A stretch of 64,000 nt of DNA from Hyphomicrobiales bacterium (GTDB lineage: Bacteria > Pseudomonadota > Alphaproteobacteria > Rhizobiales > OSC116), in assembly GCA_013214705.1 (NCBI GenBank), contig JABSRZ010000003.1, positions 527,443 through 591,442 on the forward strand. Direction: 5' to 3'. A program made the translations under genes and the position numbers. The notes beneath the pieces are model-generated. The model was not told where the DNA came from, ran no database searches, and worked only from the letters and a program-made list of their open reading frames with translations. Below, piece after piece: positions 10,080 to 20,526 of this stretch; positions within the stretch are counted from its first letter, which is position 1, and each line of letters begins with the position of its first letter.

Positions 10080-11243
10080 TTACTTGCCGTCATCAACGAC
10101 AACCCACATACCAGCTTGCACCACTGAGATAACAATGTCATCAGCGCCTTTATGGTCGTTAGGGCCATAGGTGATTTGAGAACCTGTCAATTCATCGGCA
10201 AAATTTAAGGTTTCCATACCCGCGATGAAGCTTTCCGTGGTCAAATCTCTACCGGCCACTTCAAGCGCTTTGGCAACTTGGTTTACAGCTGAATAGCCTA
10301 GCATAGCAAAGCCACCCGGTGCGCTGCCATATTTGGCAGTGTAATCGGCAATAAATTGAGCCGGCACAGGGTCTGCAGCGCGGGCGGTAAGGTCTTTCCA
10401 GCCAGATGATGCGTATAAGCCTTCGGTTACGCCACCCGGAACAGCAGCCACTACAGATAAGAAGCCAGCTGAAGTGTTTAAGAACTGCATATCAACCAAG
10501 CCCATTTTTTTGGCAGTGCCCACAACTGTAATGCTTTGGCGCACACCTAATGCCATCACCACCATTTCGCAATTTGCGGCTTTAAGTTTTGACAATGAGC
10601 CGACAAAATCGGCTTCGTCGCCTTTATGTGTGGTTTCGGCGGCAAATATTAAGCCATCACTAGCCACCGCGCTTTTCGCACCAGCGACAATTTCCTTGCC
10701 AAAATCAGATGGCAAATACATAGCGCAAACATTTTTAAGCCCATGTTTTTTGGTTACAAAACTTGTGCCAGCCGCAGCTTGGTCAAAATAATTGGAGAAG
10801 CCGGTAAATTTATTATGCATCGGCTCGCTCAACATTTTTGTCGAGGCGCTTAACGGTGAAATGTTTGGAATGCCCTGCGGGTCTAGCAATTTAAAACCGG
10901 CAATATTCATGGGTGTGCCAACCGATAACAGCATAGCAAACACTTTATCGCGTTTGAGCAATTTATTGTAACCTTGCATCGCACGGGGGAGCTGATAGCC
11001 GTTATCTTCGACAATAAATTTTAATGTACGGCCATGAATGCCACCCGCGTCATTGATTTGTTGCATCAACAAATTAGCGCCATTAACCGCCGGCACGCCG
11101 ACAGCGGCAAAAATGCCCGAAAGGTCACTAACTGAACCAAACAGAATTTCAGTATCTGATACGCCTTGGGTTTCGGCGAAAGCAGTATTGCTCGCCAGAA
11201 GTGCCGCAAAACCAGCAACAGCAAATTTGAGTTTATTTTTCAT
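10080..11243 (-). CDS. ABC transporter substrate-binding protein, branched-chain amino acid (LivK) type
   Basis: Signal peptide, VSDTEILFGSVSDLSGIFAAVGVPAVNGANLLMQQINDAGGIHGR. Confidence 0.92.
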   Translation of the reverse strand: MKNKLKFAVAGFAALLASNTAFAETQGVSDTEILFGSVSDLSGIFAAVGVPAVNGANLLMQQINDAGGIHGRTLKFIVEDNGYQLPRAMQGYNKLLKRDKVFAMLLSVGTPMNIAGFKLLDPQGIPNISPLSASTKMLSEPMHNKFTGFSNYFDQAAAGTSFVTKKHGLKNVCAMYLPSDFGKEIVAGAKSAVASDGLIFAAETTHKGDEADFVGSLSKLKAANCEMVVMALGVRQSITVVGTAKKMGLVDMQFLNTSAGFLSVVAAVPGGVTEGLYASSGWKDLTARAADPVPAQFIADYTAKYGSAPGGFAMLGYSAVNQVAKALEVAGRDLTTESFIAGMETLNFADELTGSQITYGPNDHKGADDIVISVVQAGMWVVVDDGK

Positions 11244-11313
11244 TTTTCTCTCCCTTTAAAAGTTTATTTATTGTCTCACTTTTCTTCTTCTTCAACTTCC
11301 TCTTCATGCTTAA

Positions 11314-13221
11314 TCAGGTATACATTTCGTCAATTAAATTGCTAAATTTTTTCTCCACAAACCCGCGTTTCAATTTCATTGTTGCAGTCAATTCATCGTC
11401 TTCGGCGGTCAATAAAATGTCAATTAATTTAAATTTTTTGATCTGCTCCACCCGGGCAAAATTCTGGTTCACCCGTTCTATTTCGACTCCCACTAAATTG
11501 GTCACCAGTTCGGCTTGGCATAGCGAGGCAAAATCACTAAATGGTATTTTTTGTTCCTGCGCAAATTTCTCAACATTTTCCTGGTCAATCATGATCAACG
11601 CGGTTAGATATTTTCTACCATCGCCAATCACCACAGCATCGGCGATATAATGCGAGAATTTTAATTCGCTCTCCAATTCGGCCGGGGTGATGTTTTTGCC
11701 GCCAGATGTGATGATGATGTCTTTAATTCTGCCAGTAACGGTTAGAAAACCATCTTTGTCAATCACACCTAAGTCACCGGTTTTTAACCAGCCGTCTGCG
11801 GTAAAGGTTTCGGCGGTTTTTTGAGGGTTTTTCCAATATCCGGCAAATGTGGTTAGCCCGTTGGTCTGTATTTCGCCCGCGTCAGATATACGCGCTTGGG
11901 TGCCAGCCGAGGCTTTGCCAACGCTGCCCAAACGGGTGGCATCAGGGGTGTTTACCGAACACACGGCGGTGTTTTCGGTCATGCCATAACCTTCGCGTAT
12001 CGGCACGCCAATTGCCAAATACCATTTTAACAATTCTGGCGATACCGGCGCTGCGCCCGACACCGCGCGCCTGATGCGGTCCAACCCCAGCATAATTCGC
12101 AAATTTCTCAAAACCAAGGCATCCCAAAAAACATATTTAGCTCTGAGCCATAAGCCAATGGGTTTTGAAGCATAGATAAGCTCGGCTTTGGCCATGCCGA
12201 CTTTTATGGCGCATTTAAAGGCCCATTGGCCCAATGGCGTTGCTTCTTTAGCCAAAATGATTACCGCTGAATATATCTTTTCCCACACCCGCGGCACGGC
12301 GGCAAAAATATGCGGCGAAACTTCGCGCAAATTATCAAATACGGTTTCGGGGCTTTCGGCAAAATTAACAATTGTAGAGGCCGCGATCGAACCAGATATA
12401 CTGGTGCCACGTTCAAAAACATGGCCTAACGGCAAAAAGCACAATTGCTCATCGGTAGATAAATGCGGCAGTGCCACCGAGCCACATGCTGTCGCCGCCA
12501 TGACATTTTCGTTGGTTATCATCGCGCCTTTTGGCTTGCCAGTGGTGCCAGATGTATATATCAGCATGGCGGTGTCTTCGGCTGCGCCGCGCATGATGGC
12601 GTTTTCAAACAAATCTGCTTGTTGTTTAAGGGCATCGCGGCCAATTTCATAAAATTGGTCTAAAAATATTATTTGCGCATCATCAATGTCGTGCAAACCC
12701 TCTGGGTCCAATACAATCACCTTTTTAACCAGCGGCACTTGGTCTCGAATTTTTAAAAATTTATCTAGCTGTTCATCATTTTCAACAATTAGAAATACGC
12801 TTTCACTATCTTGCAATAAATAAGCCAGTTGCGCGGCGCTGTCGGTGGTATAAACGCCCGAGCAAATGCCGCCAATGCCTTGAATGCCGAGGTCAAAATA
12901 AGCCCATTCTTTATTGTCTTCGGACAATATAGAAACCACCTCGCCGCGGTTTAGGCCAAGTGACTTTAGCGCCGCGCCAATTTGCGAGGTGGCGGCCCAA
13001 AAATCGGCCCAACTATAGGCCTTCCAGATGCCGAAATCTTTTTCTCTATGAGCAGTTCTTTGGCCATTATTTTTGCACCTTAAGGCAAATAATTTTGGCA
13101 TGGTGTCGCAATTGTCTATCATTGCCGGGCGCGCGGTCAGGTCTTTATTCAGCATCATGCCATTAACAAAATGAGTCTCTGGCAGCGCAGAGGTGTCTTG
13201 CATTGGTTTTTGTACATTCAT
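11314..13221 (-). CDS. AMP-binding long-chain-type acyl-CoA synthetase
   Basis: TAMLIYTSGTTGKPKGAMITN, LKTGDLGVID motifs; start chosen at MNVQKP preceded by GGAGGT (ORF track starts at 13254). Confidence 0.92.
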   Translation of the reverse strand: MNVQKPMQDTSALPETHFVNGMMLNKDLTARPAMIDNCDTMPKLFALRCKNNGQRTAHREKDFGIWKAYSWADFWAATSQIGAALKSLGLNRGEVVSILSEDNKEWAYFDLGIQGIGGICSGVYTTDSAAQLAYLLQDSESVFLIVENDEQLDKFLKIRDQVPLVKKVIVLDPEGLHDIDDAQIIFLDQFYEIGRDALKQQADLFENAIMRGAAEDTAMLIYTSGTTGKPKGAMITNENVMAATACGSVALPHLSTDEQLCFLPLGHVFERGTSISGSIAASTIVNFAESPETVFDNLREVSPHIFAAVPRVWEKIYSAVIILAKEATPLGQWAFKCAIKVGMAKAELIYASKPIGLWLRAKYVFWDALVLRNLRIMLGLDRIRRAVSGAAPVSPELLKWYLAIGVPIREGYGMTENTAVCSVNTPDATRLGSVGKASAGTQARISDAGEIQTNGLTTFAGYWKNPQKTAETFTADGWLKTGDLGVIDKDGFLTVTGRIKDIIITSGGKNITPAELESELKFSHYIADAVVIGDGRKYLTALIMIDQENVEKFAQEQKIPFSDFASLCQAELVTNLVGVEIERVNQNFARVEQIKKFKLIDILLTAEDDELTATMKLKRGFVEKKFSNLIDEMYT

Positions 13222-13226
13222 CTGCG

Positions 13227-14000
13227 CTACCTCCAGGTCTTTTTTTGCTTCCAACGGCGCTCTTCACGTGCGCCTTCAGCCTTTATGCCTAAATAAAAAT
13301 TCTGAATGTCTTCAGACTGCAACAGCCGTTGGGCAGTGCCGCTCATAACGATGCGGCCAATTTCCATCACATAGCCAATATCTGCCAAATTCAGCGCAAT
13401 CATAGCATTTTGCTCGACCAAAATCATGGTTACATTTTGTTCCGAATTTAAACGTTTTAATATGCCAAATATTTCTTGCACCAATATTGGGCTTAAGCCA
13501 AGGCTTGGTTCATCCAATAACATTATTTTTGGCCGTGCCATTAAAGCCCGGCCAATGGCCAACATTTGTTGTTCACCGCCAGAAAGAAAACCCGCTTCTT
13601 GGTTACGTCTGGCTTTCAGAACCGGAAAATAAGTGAACACCATCTCGCGGTCTAGCTCGACCTCGGCGGCGTCATTGCGGGTGTAAGCGCCCAAAGTTAA
13701 ATTGTCATTCACACTGAGTAGTGGGAACACTTCGCGGCCTTCAGGCACATGCACAATGCCGTGGTTAACAATTTTATACGGGTCTAGACCCTGAATTTCA
13801 TGGCCGTCATATATTATCTGGCCTTTTTCGGGGTCCATAACACCGGATATAGTCTTCATTAAAGTGGTTTTGCCAGCGCCATTTGCACCCAATACGGTAA
13901 CAATCTGGCCAGCATGTACGTCTAAACTCACGCCGCGAATGGCCATTATTGGCCCATAATAGCTTTCAACATTTCTTATTTTCAGCAAAGGTTCTGACAT
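13227..14000 (-). CDS. livF: branched-chain amino acid-type ABC transporter ATP-binding protein (LivF)
   Basis: GANGAGKTTLMKT Walker A, LSGGEQQMLAIGRALMARPKIMLLDEPSLGLSP. Confidence 0.92.
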   Translation of the reverse strand: MSEPLLKIRNVESYYGPIMAIRGVSLDVHAGQIVTVLGANGAGKTTLMKTISGVMDPEKGQIIYDGHEIQGLDPYKIVNHGIVHVPEGREVFPLLSVNDNLTLGAYTRNDAAEVELDREMVFTYFPVLKARRNQEAGFLSGGEQQMLAIGRALMARPKIMLLDEPSLGLSPILVQEIFGILKRLNSEQNVTMILVEQNAMIALNLADIGYVMEIGRIVMSGTAQRLLQSEDIQNFYLGIKAEGAREERRWKQKKTWR

Positions 14001-14764
14001 TAGGCAACCTCTCCCAAATAAGCTTTCAACACCGCTGGGTCGGTTTGCACCTCGGCCGGTGTGCCTTGGGCTAGCTTGCTGCCATCGGCCAGAGCCAACA
14101 CCCGGTCTGACACGTTAGAAACCAAGCCCATATCATGTTCTACCATTAAAACGGTGATGCCCATTTGCCGCCTGATGTCATCTATCCACCAGCGCATATC
14201 GGTGGTTTCTTCAACCGAAAGTCCAGAGGCTGGCTCATCTAACATTAACATTTTTGGCCCGGTGGCCAACGCCCGGCCAAGCTCTACCACTTTGCGCACA
14301 CCATAAGGCAGCCCAGCTATCATTTTGTCCCGATAGGGCTGCAAATCTAAAAATTCGATAATTTCTTCGACCATTTCGCGGTTTTGAATTTCGGCCTTAC
14401 GCACGCTGGGAGTGAAAAATATTTCGGCCAAAAAATTGGTCTTACGGTGGCGATGTCTACCAATAAGCAGGTTTTGCAACACCGTCGAATGGTCAAATAA
14501 TTCATTATTCTGAAAGGTGCGCGCGATGCCGAGTGCCGCCACATCAGAGGCTTTATGGCTCAGTAAATCGTGGCCATCAAAATGAATTTGACCTGCCGTT
14601 GGTTGGTAAAACCGCGAAATTAAATTAAATGCGGTCGATTTGCCAGCGCCATTTGGCCCGACAAGCGCAAAAACCTCACCTTTTTTGACCGAAAAAGATA
14701 AATCATTTACCGCAATCACGCCGCCAAACCTAAGTGTTACATTTTCAAATTCTAACAGGCTCAT
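14000..14764 (-). CDS. livG: branched-chain amino acid-type ABC transporter ATP-binding protein (LivG)
   Basis: [34 protein letters not shown]. Confidence 0.92.
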   Translation of the reverse strand: MSLLEFENVTLRFGGVIAVNDLSFSVKKGEVFALVGPNGAGKSTAFNLISRFYQPTAGQIHFDGHDLLSHKASDVAALGIARTFQNNELFDHSTVLQNLLIGRHRHRKTNFLAEIFFTPSVRKAEIQNREMVEEIIEFLDLQPYRDKMIAGLPYGVRKVVELGRALATGPKMLMLDEPASGLSVEETTDMRWWIDDIRRQMGITVLMVEHDMGLVSNVSDRVLALADGSKLAQGTPAEVQTDPAVLKAYLGEVA

Positions 14765-15858
14765 TGCAATCGCTCCGTTTTTAGAAACGATTTTTGGCGT
14801 TTAAACATGCCTTTGCGATAAAACGGAAATAGCTCAAACCAAGTTCTTATTTTTACCCAGCGGCCATATATCCCGTTGGGTTCAAACATGATGAAGGCAA
14901 TTAATATCATGCCAAATACACCAAATTCCAACCCGGGTATGGCCACCGCAGAACCACCGATAAAATCACCCACATATTCTTTGGATATAGATAGGAATTG
15001 CGGCAAAAAGCCAATGATGATGGCGCCAAAAAATGCCCCATGTATCGAACCTAAGCCACCAATTACAATCATCATCAGCAGTTGAATGGATATAACCACC
15101 GAAAAAGTTTCATTGTTAAATATGCCGGCAAACAAGCCCATTAACGCGCCAGCCAAGCCGGTAATGGCGCAAGACAGGCCAAATGAAATCATTTTTGTGC
15201 GGGCGATATTCACCCCCATTGCTTGGGCGGAAACCTCCGAGTCTCGCACTGCCACAAATGAGCGGCCTAAAGGGCTTCGCATTATGTTGGCATAACCAAA
15301 TGTCACAATGATAATGGTCACCAGCGCCACATAATAAAACGCTATCGGTGTGCCCCAGCGGTCAATTTCCATGCCAAACAAAAATATCGGCTCAGAAAAT
15401 ATGCCGCTAACGCCGCCAGTGAAGGGTTCAGCCAACACAATCACATCATCGACCAAAATAGACATGGCCAGAGTGGCAATGGCTAAATATATGCCGCGCA
15501 GGCGCAAAGCCGGTATGGCAACAATCATGCCGACAACGCCAGTGATGACACTAGACAAAGGAAAGGCGATTAAAAACGGCACGCCTTTTTGCACCAATAT
15601 TGCATAACTATAACAGCCCAAAGCCAAAAATGCGGCGTGGCCTAAGCTGGCTTGGCCAGTGTGGCCAGTTAACAGCATTAGCCCCAGCCCGGCAATGGCC
15701 CAAATCAGTACATTGGTCATTTCACCCAGATAGAAAACATCTAAAATATACGGCATTAAAAAGCTGAGGATGATCAGCAATGAATAGACGAATAACGTCC
15801 ATTTGTCTTCGAATAATCGGATATCTTGGTTATAACTGGTTTTAAAATGTACCCGCAT
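14761..15858 (-). CDS. livM: branched-chain amino acid-type ABC transporter permease (LivM)
   Basis: [25 protein letters not shown] motif, multi-TM. Confidence 0.92.
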   Translation of the reverse strand: MRVHFKTSYNQDIRLFEDKWTLFVYSLLIILSFLMPYILDVFYLGEMTNVLIWAIAGLGLMLLTGHTGQASLGHAAFLALGCYSYAILVQKGVPFLIAFPLSSVITGVVGMIVAIPALRLRGIYLAIATLAMSILVDDVIVLAEPFTGGVSGIFSEPIFLFGMEIDRWGTPIAFYYVALVTIIIVTFGYANIMRSPLGRSFVAVRDSEVSAQAMGVNIARTKMISFGLSCAITGLAGALMGLFAGIFNNETFSVVISIQLLMMIVIGGLGSIHGAFFGAIIIGFLPQFLSISKEYVGDFIGGSAVAIPGLEFGVFGMILIAFIMFEPNGIYGRWVKIRTWFELFPFYRKGMFKRQKSFLKTERLQ

Positions 15859-15861
15859 AAG

Positions 15862-16737
15862 TTAAACCTTCTTGTTGCGCTGTTGAGCAAACAAGCCGCT
15901 AGGTCGGAAGATTAACACCAATAATAACAATGCATATGGCGCTATTTGGCTATAGCCCGCTGGCATATAGCGCGAGGCAAATGGCTCGATAATGCCAACG
16001 ATTAGCCCGCCAAGCAACGCGCCCGGCAAACTACCAAACCCACCAATAACCGCGGCCGCAAAAGCCTTTATGCCAATTAACCCGGTGGTCGGGTCGACAC
16101 TGCCTTTGGTGGCAAATAATATACCGGCAATGCCAGCAACTATGCCGCTAAGCGCCCAAATAAAGCCCTGAATGCGCTTAACGGGAACGCCCATATAATA
16201 GGCTGCCAATTGGTTTTGTGAGGCAGCTTGCATGGCCAAGCCAAGTTTGGAACGTTGGAAAAACAAATAAAGCGCAAGGGTTAACAGCAGGGTAATGACA
16301 ATAACCGCCACATCCTCAAGCCCCAAAACAATGCCACCAAAGGCTATATCTTGGCCGATGATCGGGTTTTCGAGTGATTTCGGTTCATGCCCCCAAATGA
16401 GGCCAACCACAAACCTAATGACAAAGCCCAGCGCGATGGTGAGAATGATAACCGAAGTTTGGCTTTCGCCTGCGACGCGGCGCAATATCAACCTGTCCAA
16501 CAAATAACCAATGGCGCCCATCACCACCAATGCCGCGACGATTGACACCGCAAATGGCAGGCCCAAATATTCAGCATTGTTAAAGCCGATCATCACAAAC
16601 GCGCCCAACATCATAAAGTCGCCTTGGGCAAAATTCACCGCCTCTGTGGCTTTGTAAATCATCACAAAACCTAGCGCGATGAGCCCGTAGACGCAGCCGT
16701 TGGCCAATCCACTCACTAGAAGTTGAAATATCTCCAA
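15862..16737 (-). CDS. livH: branched-chain amino acid-type ABC transporter permease (LivH)
   Basis: SGLANGCVYGLIALGFVMIYKATEAVNFAQGDFMMLGAF. Confidence 0.92.
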   Translation of the reverse strand: MEIFQLLVSGLANGCVYGLIALGFVMIYKATEAVNFAQGDFMMLGAFVMIGFNNAEYLGLPFAVSIVAALVVMGAIGYLLDRLILRRVAGESQTSVIILTIALGFVIRFVVGLIWGHEPKSLENPIIGQDIAFGGIVLGLEDVAVIVITLLLTLALYLFFQRSKLGLAMQAASQNQLAAYYMGVPVKRIQGFIWALSGIVAGIAGILFATKGSVDPTTGLIGIKAFAAAVIGGFGSLPGALLGGLIVGIIEPFASRYMPAGYSQIAPYALLLLVLIFRPSGLFAQQRNKKV

Positions 16738-16832
16738 AATCTATCTCCCTTTTTTGAGCGCCTCCAACCGCCGCCTTTGGCGTGCGTCTAATTTTAGAGG
16801 TTAATTCCAAGTCTTTGCGCCTGTTTACCCAT

Positions 16833-16858
16833 ATAAACATACTAATCGGTATGTTTAT
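16833..16858. promoter_or_regulatory. Palindromic operator, putative TetR-type (site 1)
   Basis: ATAAACATAC-TAATCG-GTATGTTTAT, 10-bp perfect arms; minus-strand TTGACA-N18-TAGTAT promoter-like elements overlap it, upstream of livH. Confidence 0.75.
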
Positions 16859-16929
16859 TGTTTGTCAATTGTTAAAAACCAGACCACCGCAATGGCGATG
16901 CTTACCCTACGTCACCGTATGGCAAAGGC

Positions 16930-17817
16930 TCAGGCCAACAAAAAAGCACGGATGAGTTTGGCAATTTTGCCAGGCTGCTGGTGGTGTAACCAATGGTCGG
17001 CATCGGCAATTAATTCAATCTTCACGTCATCGCAATAGTCAAAAATTCCATCTCGCGTTTCAGCCGTTAAAGCCTTATCTTTTTCGCCCCAAATGATCAA
17101 ATGCGGCATGTTTATACGCATGTCAGTTTGGTTAAATTTGAGCAACTTATCTGGCTCCATGGTGTGGCCAGTTTTGGGTATAATTATCGGGCTGGCGCGG
17201 TACCAATTCAGCATGCAATCCAATACGTCTTCATCTTGCCATTGTTGCAAATAATCGCTCAAAACCTCGCCTTGCAGCCACTCACAATCCATACCGTTCG
17301 ACATAAATTCAATGAGCTTGGCAAAATTATTTTGGGCTAATTTATGTGTGCTGGCATCAGTTCGCAACCAATGAAAATACTGGCTAGCAGCGGTTTGCGC
17401 GCCGCCTTTTGCCAACTCATTTTGAAACGCAGCCGGGTGTACGCCGTTCAATATCAGCAGATTATCCACCATATCGGGTATGGCGATGGCCGCGCCATAG
17501 GCGGCGGCTGCGCCCCAGTCATGCCCCAACAAATCTATTTTGCCATTATCCGTATAATGTGAAATAAACCCAGCAATATCACCCACCACTTCCGATATTC
17601 GGTAGTTTTCAACTCCATTTGGCTTGAAGGATTGGCCATAACCGCGTTGGTCTGGCGCGATGCAGAAAAATTCATCGGTCAAGCCTGCCGCCAGTTGGTG
17701 CCAAGCGCCGGAATGTTCTGGAAACCCATGCAACATTAGCAAAGGTCGCTTAGATGCATCGCCCCAAAGGCGCACAAAAAATGAGTTGCCGTTAATTTCA
17801 ATTATTTCGGTTTTCAT
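16930..17817 (-). CDS. alpha/beta hydrolase (epoxide hydrolase-like)
   Basis: MLHGFPEHSGAWHQLA, APDQRGYGQS, LLGHDWGAAAAYGAA. Confidence 0.88.
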   Translation of the reverse strand: MKTEIIEINGNSFFVRLWGDASKRPLLMLHGFPEHSGAWHQLAAGLTDEFFCIAPDQRGYGQSFKPNGVENYRISEVVGDIAGFISHYTDNGKIDLLGHDWGAAAAYGAAIAIPDMVDNLLILNGVHPAAFQNELAKGGAQTAASQYFHWLRTDASTHKLAQNNFAKLIEFMSNGMDCEWLQGEVLSDYLQQWQDEDVLDCMLNWYRASPIIIPKTGHTMEPDKLLKFNQTDMRINMPHLIIWGEKDKALTAETRDGIFDYCDDVKIELIADADHWLHHQQPGKIAKLIRAFLLA

Positions 17818-17840
17818 CTGGTCTAATTTCGTTTGGCCAT

Positions 17841-18629
17841 TTAATATTTCATATTTGGCAAGTTTAGCGAGGCGGTGTTGCCACCGTCTACTGCCAGCGA
17901 TTGGCCGGTGATATAACTGGCATCATCGCTAGCTAAAAACGCCACAACCGAGGCTATTTCATAAGCATGGCCGTAGCGCCTAAGTTCACACCGCTCGCCC
18001 AACCTATTTTCTATGCCTTTGTTGCGGGCATAATCAAAAGCTGGTTTGGTCATGTTAGATTCCACCAGACCCGGGCAAATTGCATTGACCCGTATGCCAT
18101 ATTTGCCAAAGTCACATGCAGCGGTTTTGGTCATATTTATGAGCGCGGCTTTAGATGCCGAATAAGCATTGCCGCCTGCCCCAGCGCGTATACCGGCGAC
18201 CGATGCGGTGTTGACGATCGCCCCGCTGTTGGCAGCCATCATATGCGGCGCGACATTGTCCATAAACATCATTGCGCCATAGACATTAACTTCCATAACC
18301 CGCTTCCAATTGGCTAAATTTTGTTCGCCCATTGGACTGGCATCACAAACCATGCCGGCATTGTTAAACAAAACATCTATTTGGCCAAAAGCGTCTATAA
18401 CCTCAGCCACGCAGGCTTTCACCGCGGCTTGGTCGGCTATATCTACAATGTAACATTTGGCTAGGCAGCTAGCTGGCAATATATTTTTTGTCTGTTGCAA
18501 ACTTAATTGATCTAAATCTACCAAGGCTAAATTCGCGCCTTCTGAGGCCAATCTAATGGCTGTGGCTCTGCCAATAGCGCCACCTGCTCCGGTAATTAAC
18601 ACTGTTTTTTGCTTGAATCTGTCCATCAT
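17841..18629 (-). CDS. SDR-family oxidoreductase
   Basis: VLITGAGGAIGRATA, NNAG, YSASKAA motifs. Confidence 0.92.
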   Translation of the reverse strand: MMDRFKQKTVLITGAGGAIGRATAIRLASEGANLALVDLDQLSLQQTKNILPASCLAKCYIVDIADQAAVKACVAEVIDAFGQIDVLFNNAGMVCDASPMGEQNLANWKRVMEVNVYGAMMFMDNVAPHMMAANSGAIVNTASVAGIRAGAGGNAYSASKAALINMTKTAACDFGKYGIRVNAICPGLVESNMTKPAFDYARNKGIENRLGERCELRRYGHAYEIASVVAFLASDDASYITGQSLAVDGGNTASLNLPNMKY

Positions 18630-18643
18630 TCATCACCTAAGGT

Positions 18644-19396
18644 TTAAATGGTTTCGCCGCCATCCGCCACAATCACTTGGCCGGTTACAAATGCCGAGGC
18701 GCGGGCGGCCAAAAAATGTGCCACGCCAGCAATGTCATCAGGTTCGCCAATGCGCCTTAACGGTGTGGCTTTTTCTTGTCGCGCCATAATTTTCGGGTTT
18801 TCCCACAGCGCACGGGCGAATTCGGTTTTAACCAAGCCCGGCGCGATGGCGTTAACCCGTATTTTATATTTGCCCAATTCATGCGCCAAATTGCGCGCCA
18901 AAGCGGCCTCTGCGGCTTTAGACATGCCGTAAGCGCCAATAACTGTATTGCCTTTTAGGGCGGTGATAGAGGATAATAAAATTATCGAACCCCCACCATT
19001 TTCAATCATAATTGGCGTCACCAAATTGCTCAGCCAAATTGTGCTTTGCACATTAACCCGCATCACTTTATCAAATGCGCTGTCTTCTAAGGTTGACATT
19101 GGCCCATAGGATGGGTTGGTGGCGGCGTTGCAGACCAAAATATCGACCCGCCCCCATTGTTTCATAGTCTGATCAAATAGATTCTGCACTTGGGCTTTGT
19201 CGCCAACATTGCATTTTAGTGCAATGGCGTCTTGGCCTTTGTCTCTAATCGCTTGGGCTATTGGCTCACAAGCGTCTAAATTGCGGCTAGAAATCACCAC
19301 TTTAGCGCCAGCGCGCGCATATTGCTCGGCTATGGCTTGGCCTATACCGCGTGATGAACCGGTGATGATGGCGACTTTACCCGTTAAATCAAACAT
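18644..19396 (-). CDS. SDR-family oxidoreductase
   Basis: MFDLTGKVAIITGSSRGIGQAIA, NAAT, YGMSKAA; start moved from 19456 to MFDLTGK. Confidence 0.9.
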   Translation of the reverse strand: MFDLTGKVAIITGSSRGIGQAIAEQYARAGAKVVISSRNLDACEPIAQAIRDKGQDAIALKCNVGDKAQVQNLFDQTMKQWGRVDILVCNAATNPSYGPMSTLEDSAFDKVMRVNVQSTIWLSNLVTPIMIENGGGSIILLSSITALKGNTVIGAYGMSKAAEAALARNLAHELGKYKIRVNAIAPGLVKTEFARALWENPKIMARQEKATPLRRIGEPDDIAGVAHFLAARASAFVTGQVIVADGGETI

Positions 19397-19421
19397 TTGG
19401 AGTGCTCCTACAGCTGGTTTA

Positions 19422-20399
19422 TTATGATGTTGTGAGAATAATCTTGCCAATGGCACGGCGGTATTTTAGGTCATTCAAAGCCTCTGCCGCTTGCGACAAT
19501 GGGTAGGTTTTACCAATATGTGGCTTGAGCTTACCTTGCTCATACCAGGCGAACATTTGGGCAAAATTTTCATTGTCTAAGGCCAATTCACGGCCTCTAA
19601 ATGCGCCCCAGAACACCCCCACAACCGAACAGCCTTTTAACAACATTAAATTGGTGGCTATATTGGGTATCGAGCCGGTGGCAAAGCCAACCACCAATAC
19701 CCGGCCGCGCCATGCGGTCGAGCGTAAAGCCTGCTCAAACAAATCGCCGCCAATGGGGTCATAAACCACATCCACCCCTTGACTTTTGGTTAGGGTTTTA
19801 AGCGCGTCTCGTAATGGAGTGGTCGAATAATTTATCAACTCGTCAGCACCAGCTAATTTGGCAGCTTGTAATTTTTCATCACCACTGGCGGCAGCAATCA
19901 CCCGCGCGCCCATTAACTTGCCCAGTTCGACAGCCGCCAAACCAACGCCGCCACCCGCGCCCAAAACCAATAATGTTTCGCCAGCTTTTAGCTGCGCTCG
20001 TTGCTTTAAGGCGTGCATAGATGTGCCATAAGTCATGGCAAAACCTGCGGCTGTGTGGCTGTCCATGCCGGTTGGTCTGGGTAGTAACTTGTCTGGTTCG
20101 ATGAGAATTTGTTCGGCAAACCCGCCATACGGAGCGATCGCAATCACCGGCTCGCCGATGCGGTTTTTGTCCACGCCTTCGCCGACAGCGTCTATGATGC
20201 CAGCAACTTCGCCGCCGGGCGAAAACGGCAATTGCGGCTTAAATTGGTATTTCCCAGCGATGATGAGAGTGTCTGGAAAGTTACAACCGCAAGCCTCGAT
20301 GGCAATGCGCACTTGGCCTTTTGCCGGGGTTAAATCATCAATTTCGGCAACAGATAAACTTTCGGGCTCACCTAATTTGGTGCATAAAACTGCTTTCAC
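19422..20399 (-). CDS. NADPH:quinone oxidoreductase-family (MDR) protein
   Basis: MKAVLCTKLGEPESLSVAEID, LVLGAGGGVGLAAVELGKLMGARVIA. Confidence 0.9.
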   Translation of the reverse strand: MKAVLCTKLGEPESLSVAEIDDLTPAKGQVRIAIEACGCNFPDTLIIAGKYQFKPQLPFSPGGEVAGIIDAVGEGVDKNRIGEPVIAIAPYGGFAEQILIEPDKLLPRPTGMDSHTAAGFAMTYGTSMHALKQRAQLKAGETLLVLGAGGGVGLAAVELGKLMGARVIAAASGDEKLQAAKLAGADELINYSTTPLRDALKTLTKSQGVDVVYDPIGGDLFEQALRSTAWRGRVLVVGFATGSIPNIATNLMLLKGCSVVGVFWGAFRGRELALDNENFAQMFAWYEQGKLKPHIGKTYPLSQAAEALNDLKYRRAIGKIILTTS

Positions 20400-20485
20400 G
20401 GCTAAGCATCCTCGCTGTTTTTACTGGCTTAAAAATCAACATTTAAATCAGTAAACATCAAGGTTGACGGCTTGTCAATAAAACA

Positions 20486-20503
20486 ACATACTTAGTAGTA
20501 TGT
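20486..20503. promoter_or_regulatory. Palindromic operator, putative TetR-type (site 2)
   Basis: ACATAC-TTAGTA-GTATGT in the divergent 20399/20527 intergenic region; overlaps TAGTAT following TTGTCA by 18 nt on the + strand. Confidence 0.75.
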
Positions 20504-20526
20504 ATTAATTTCTGAAAGTTTTTTCG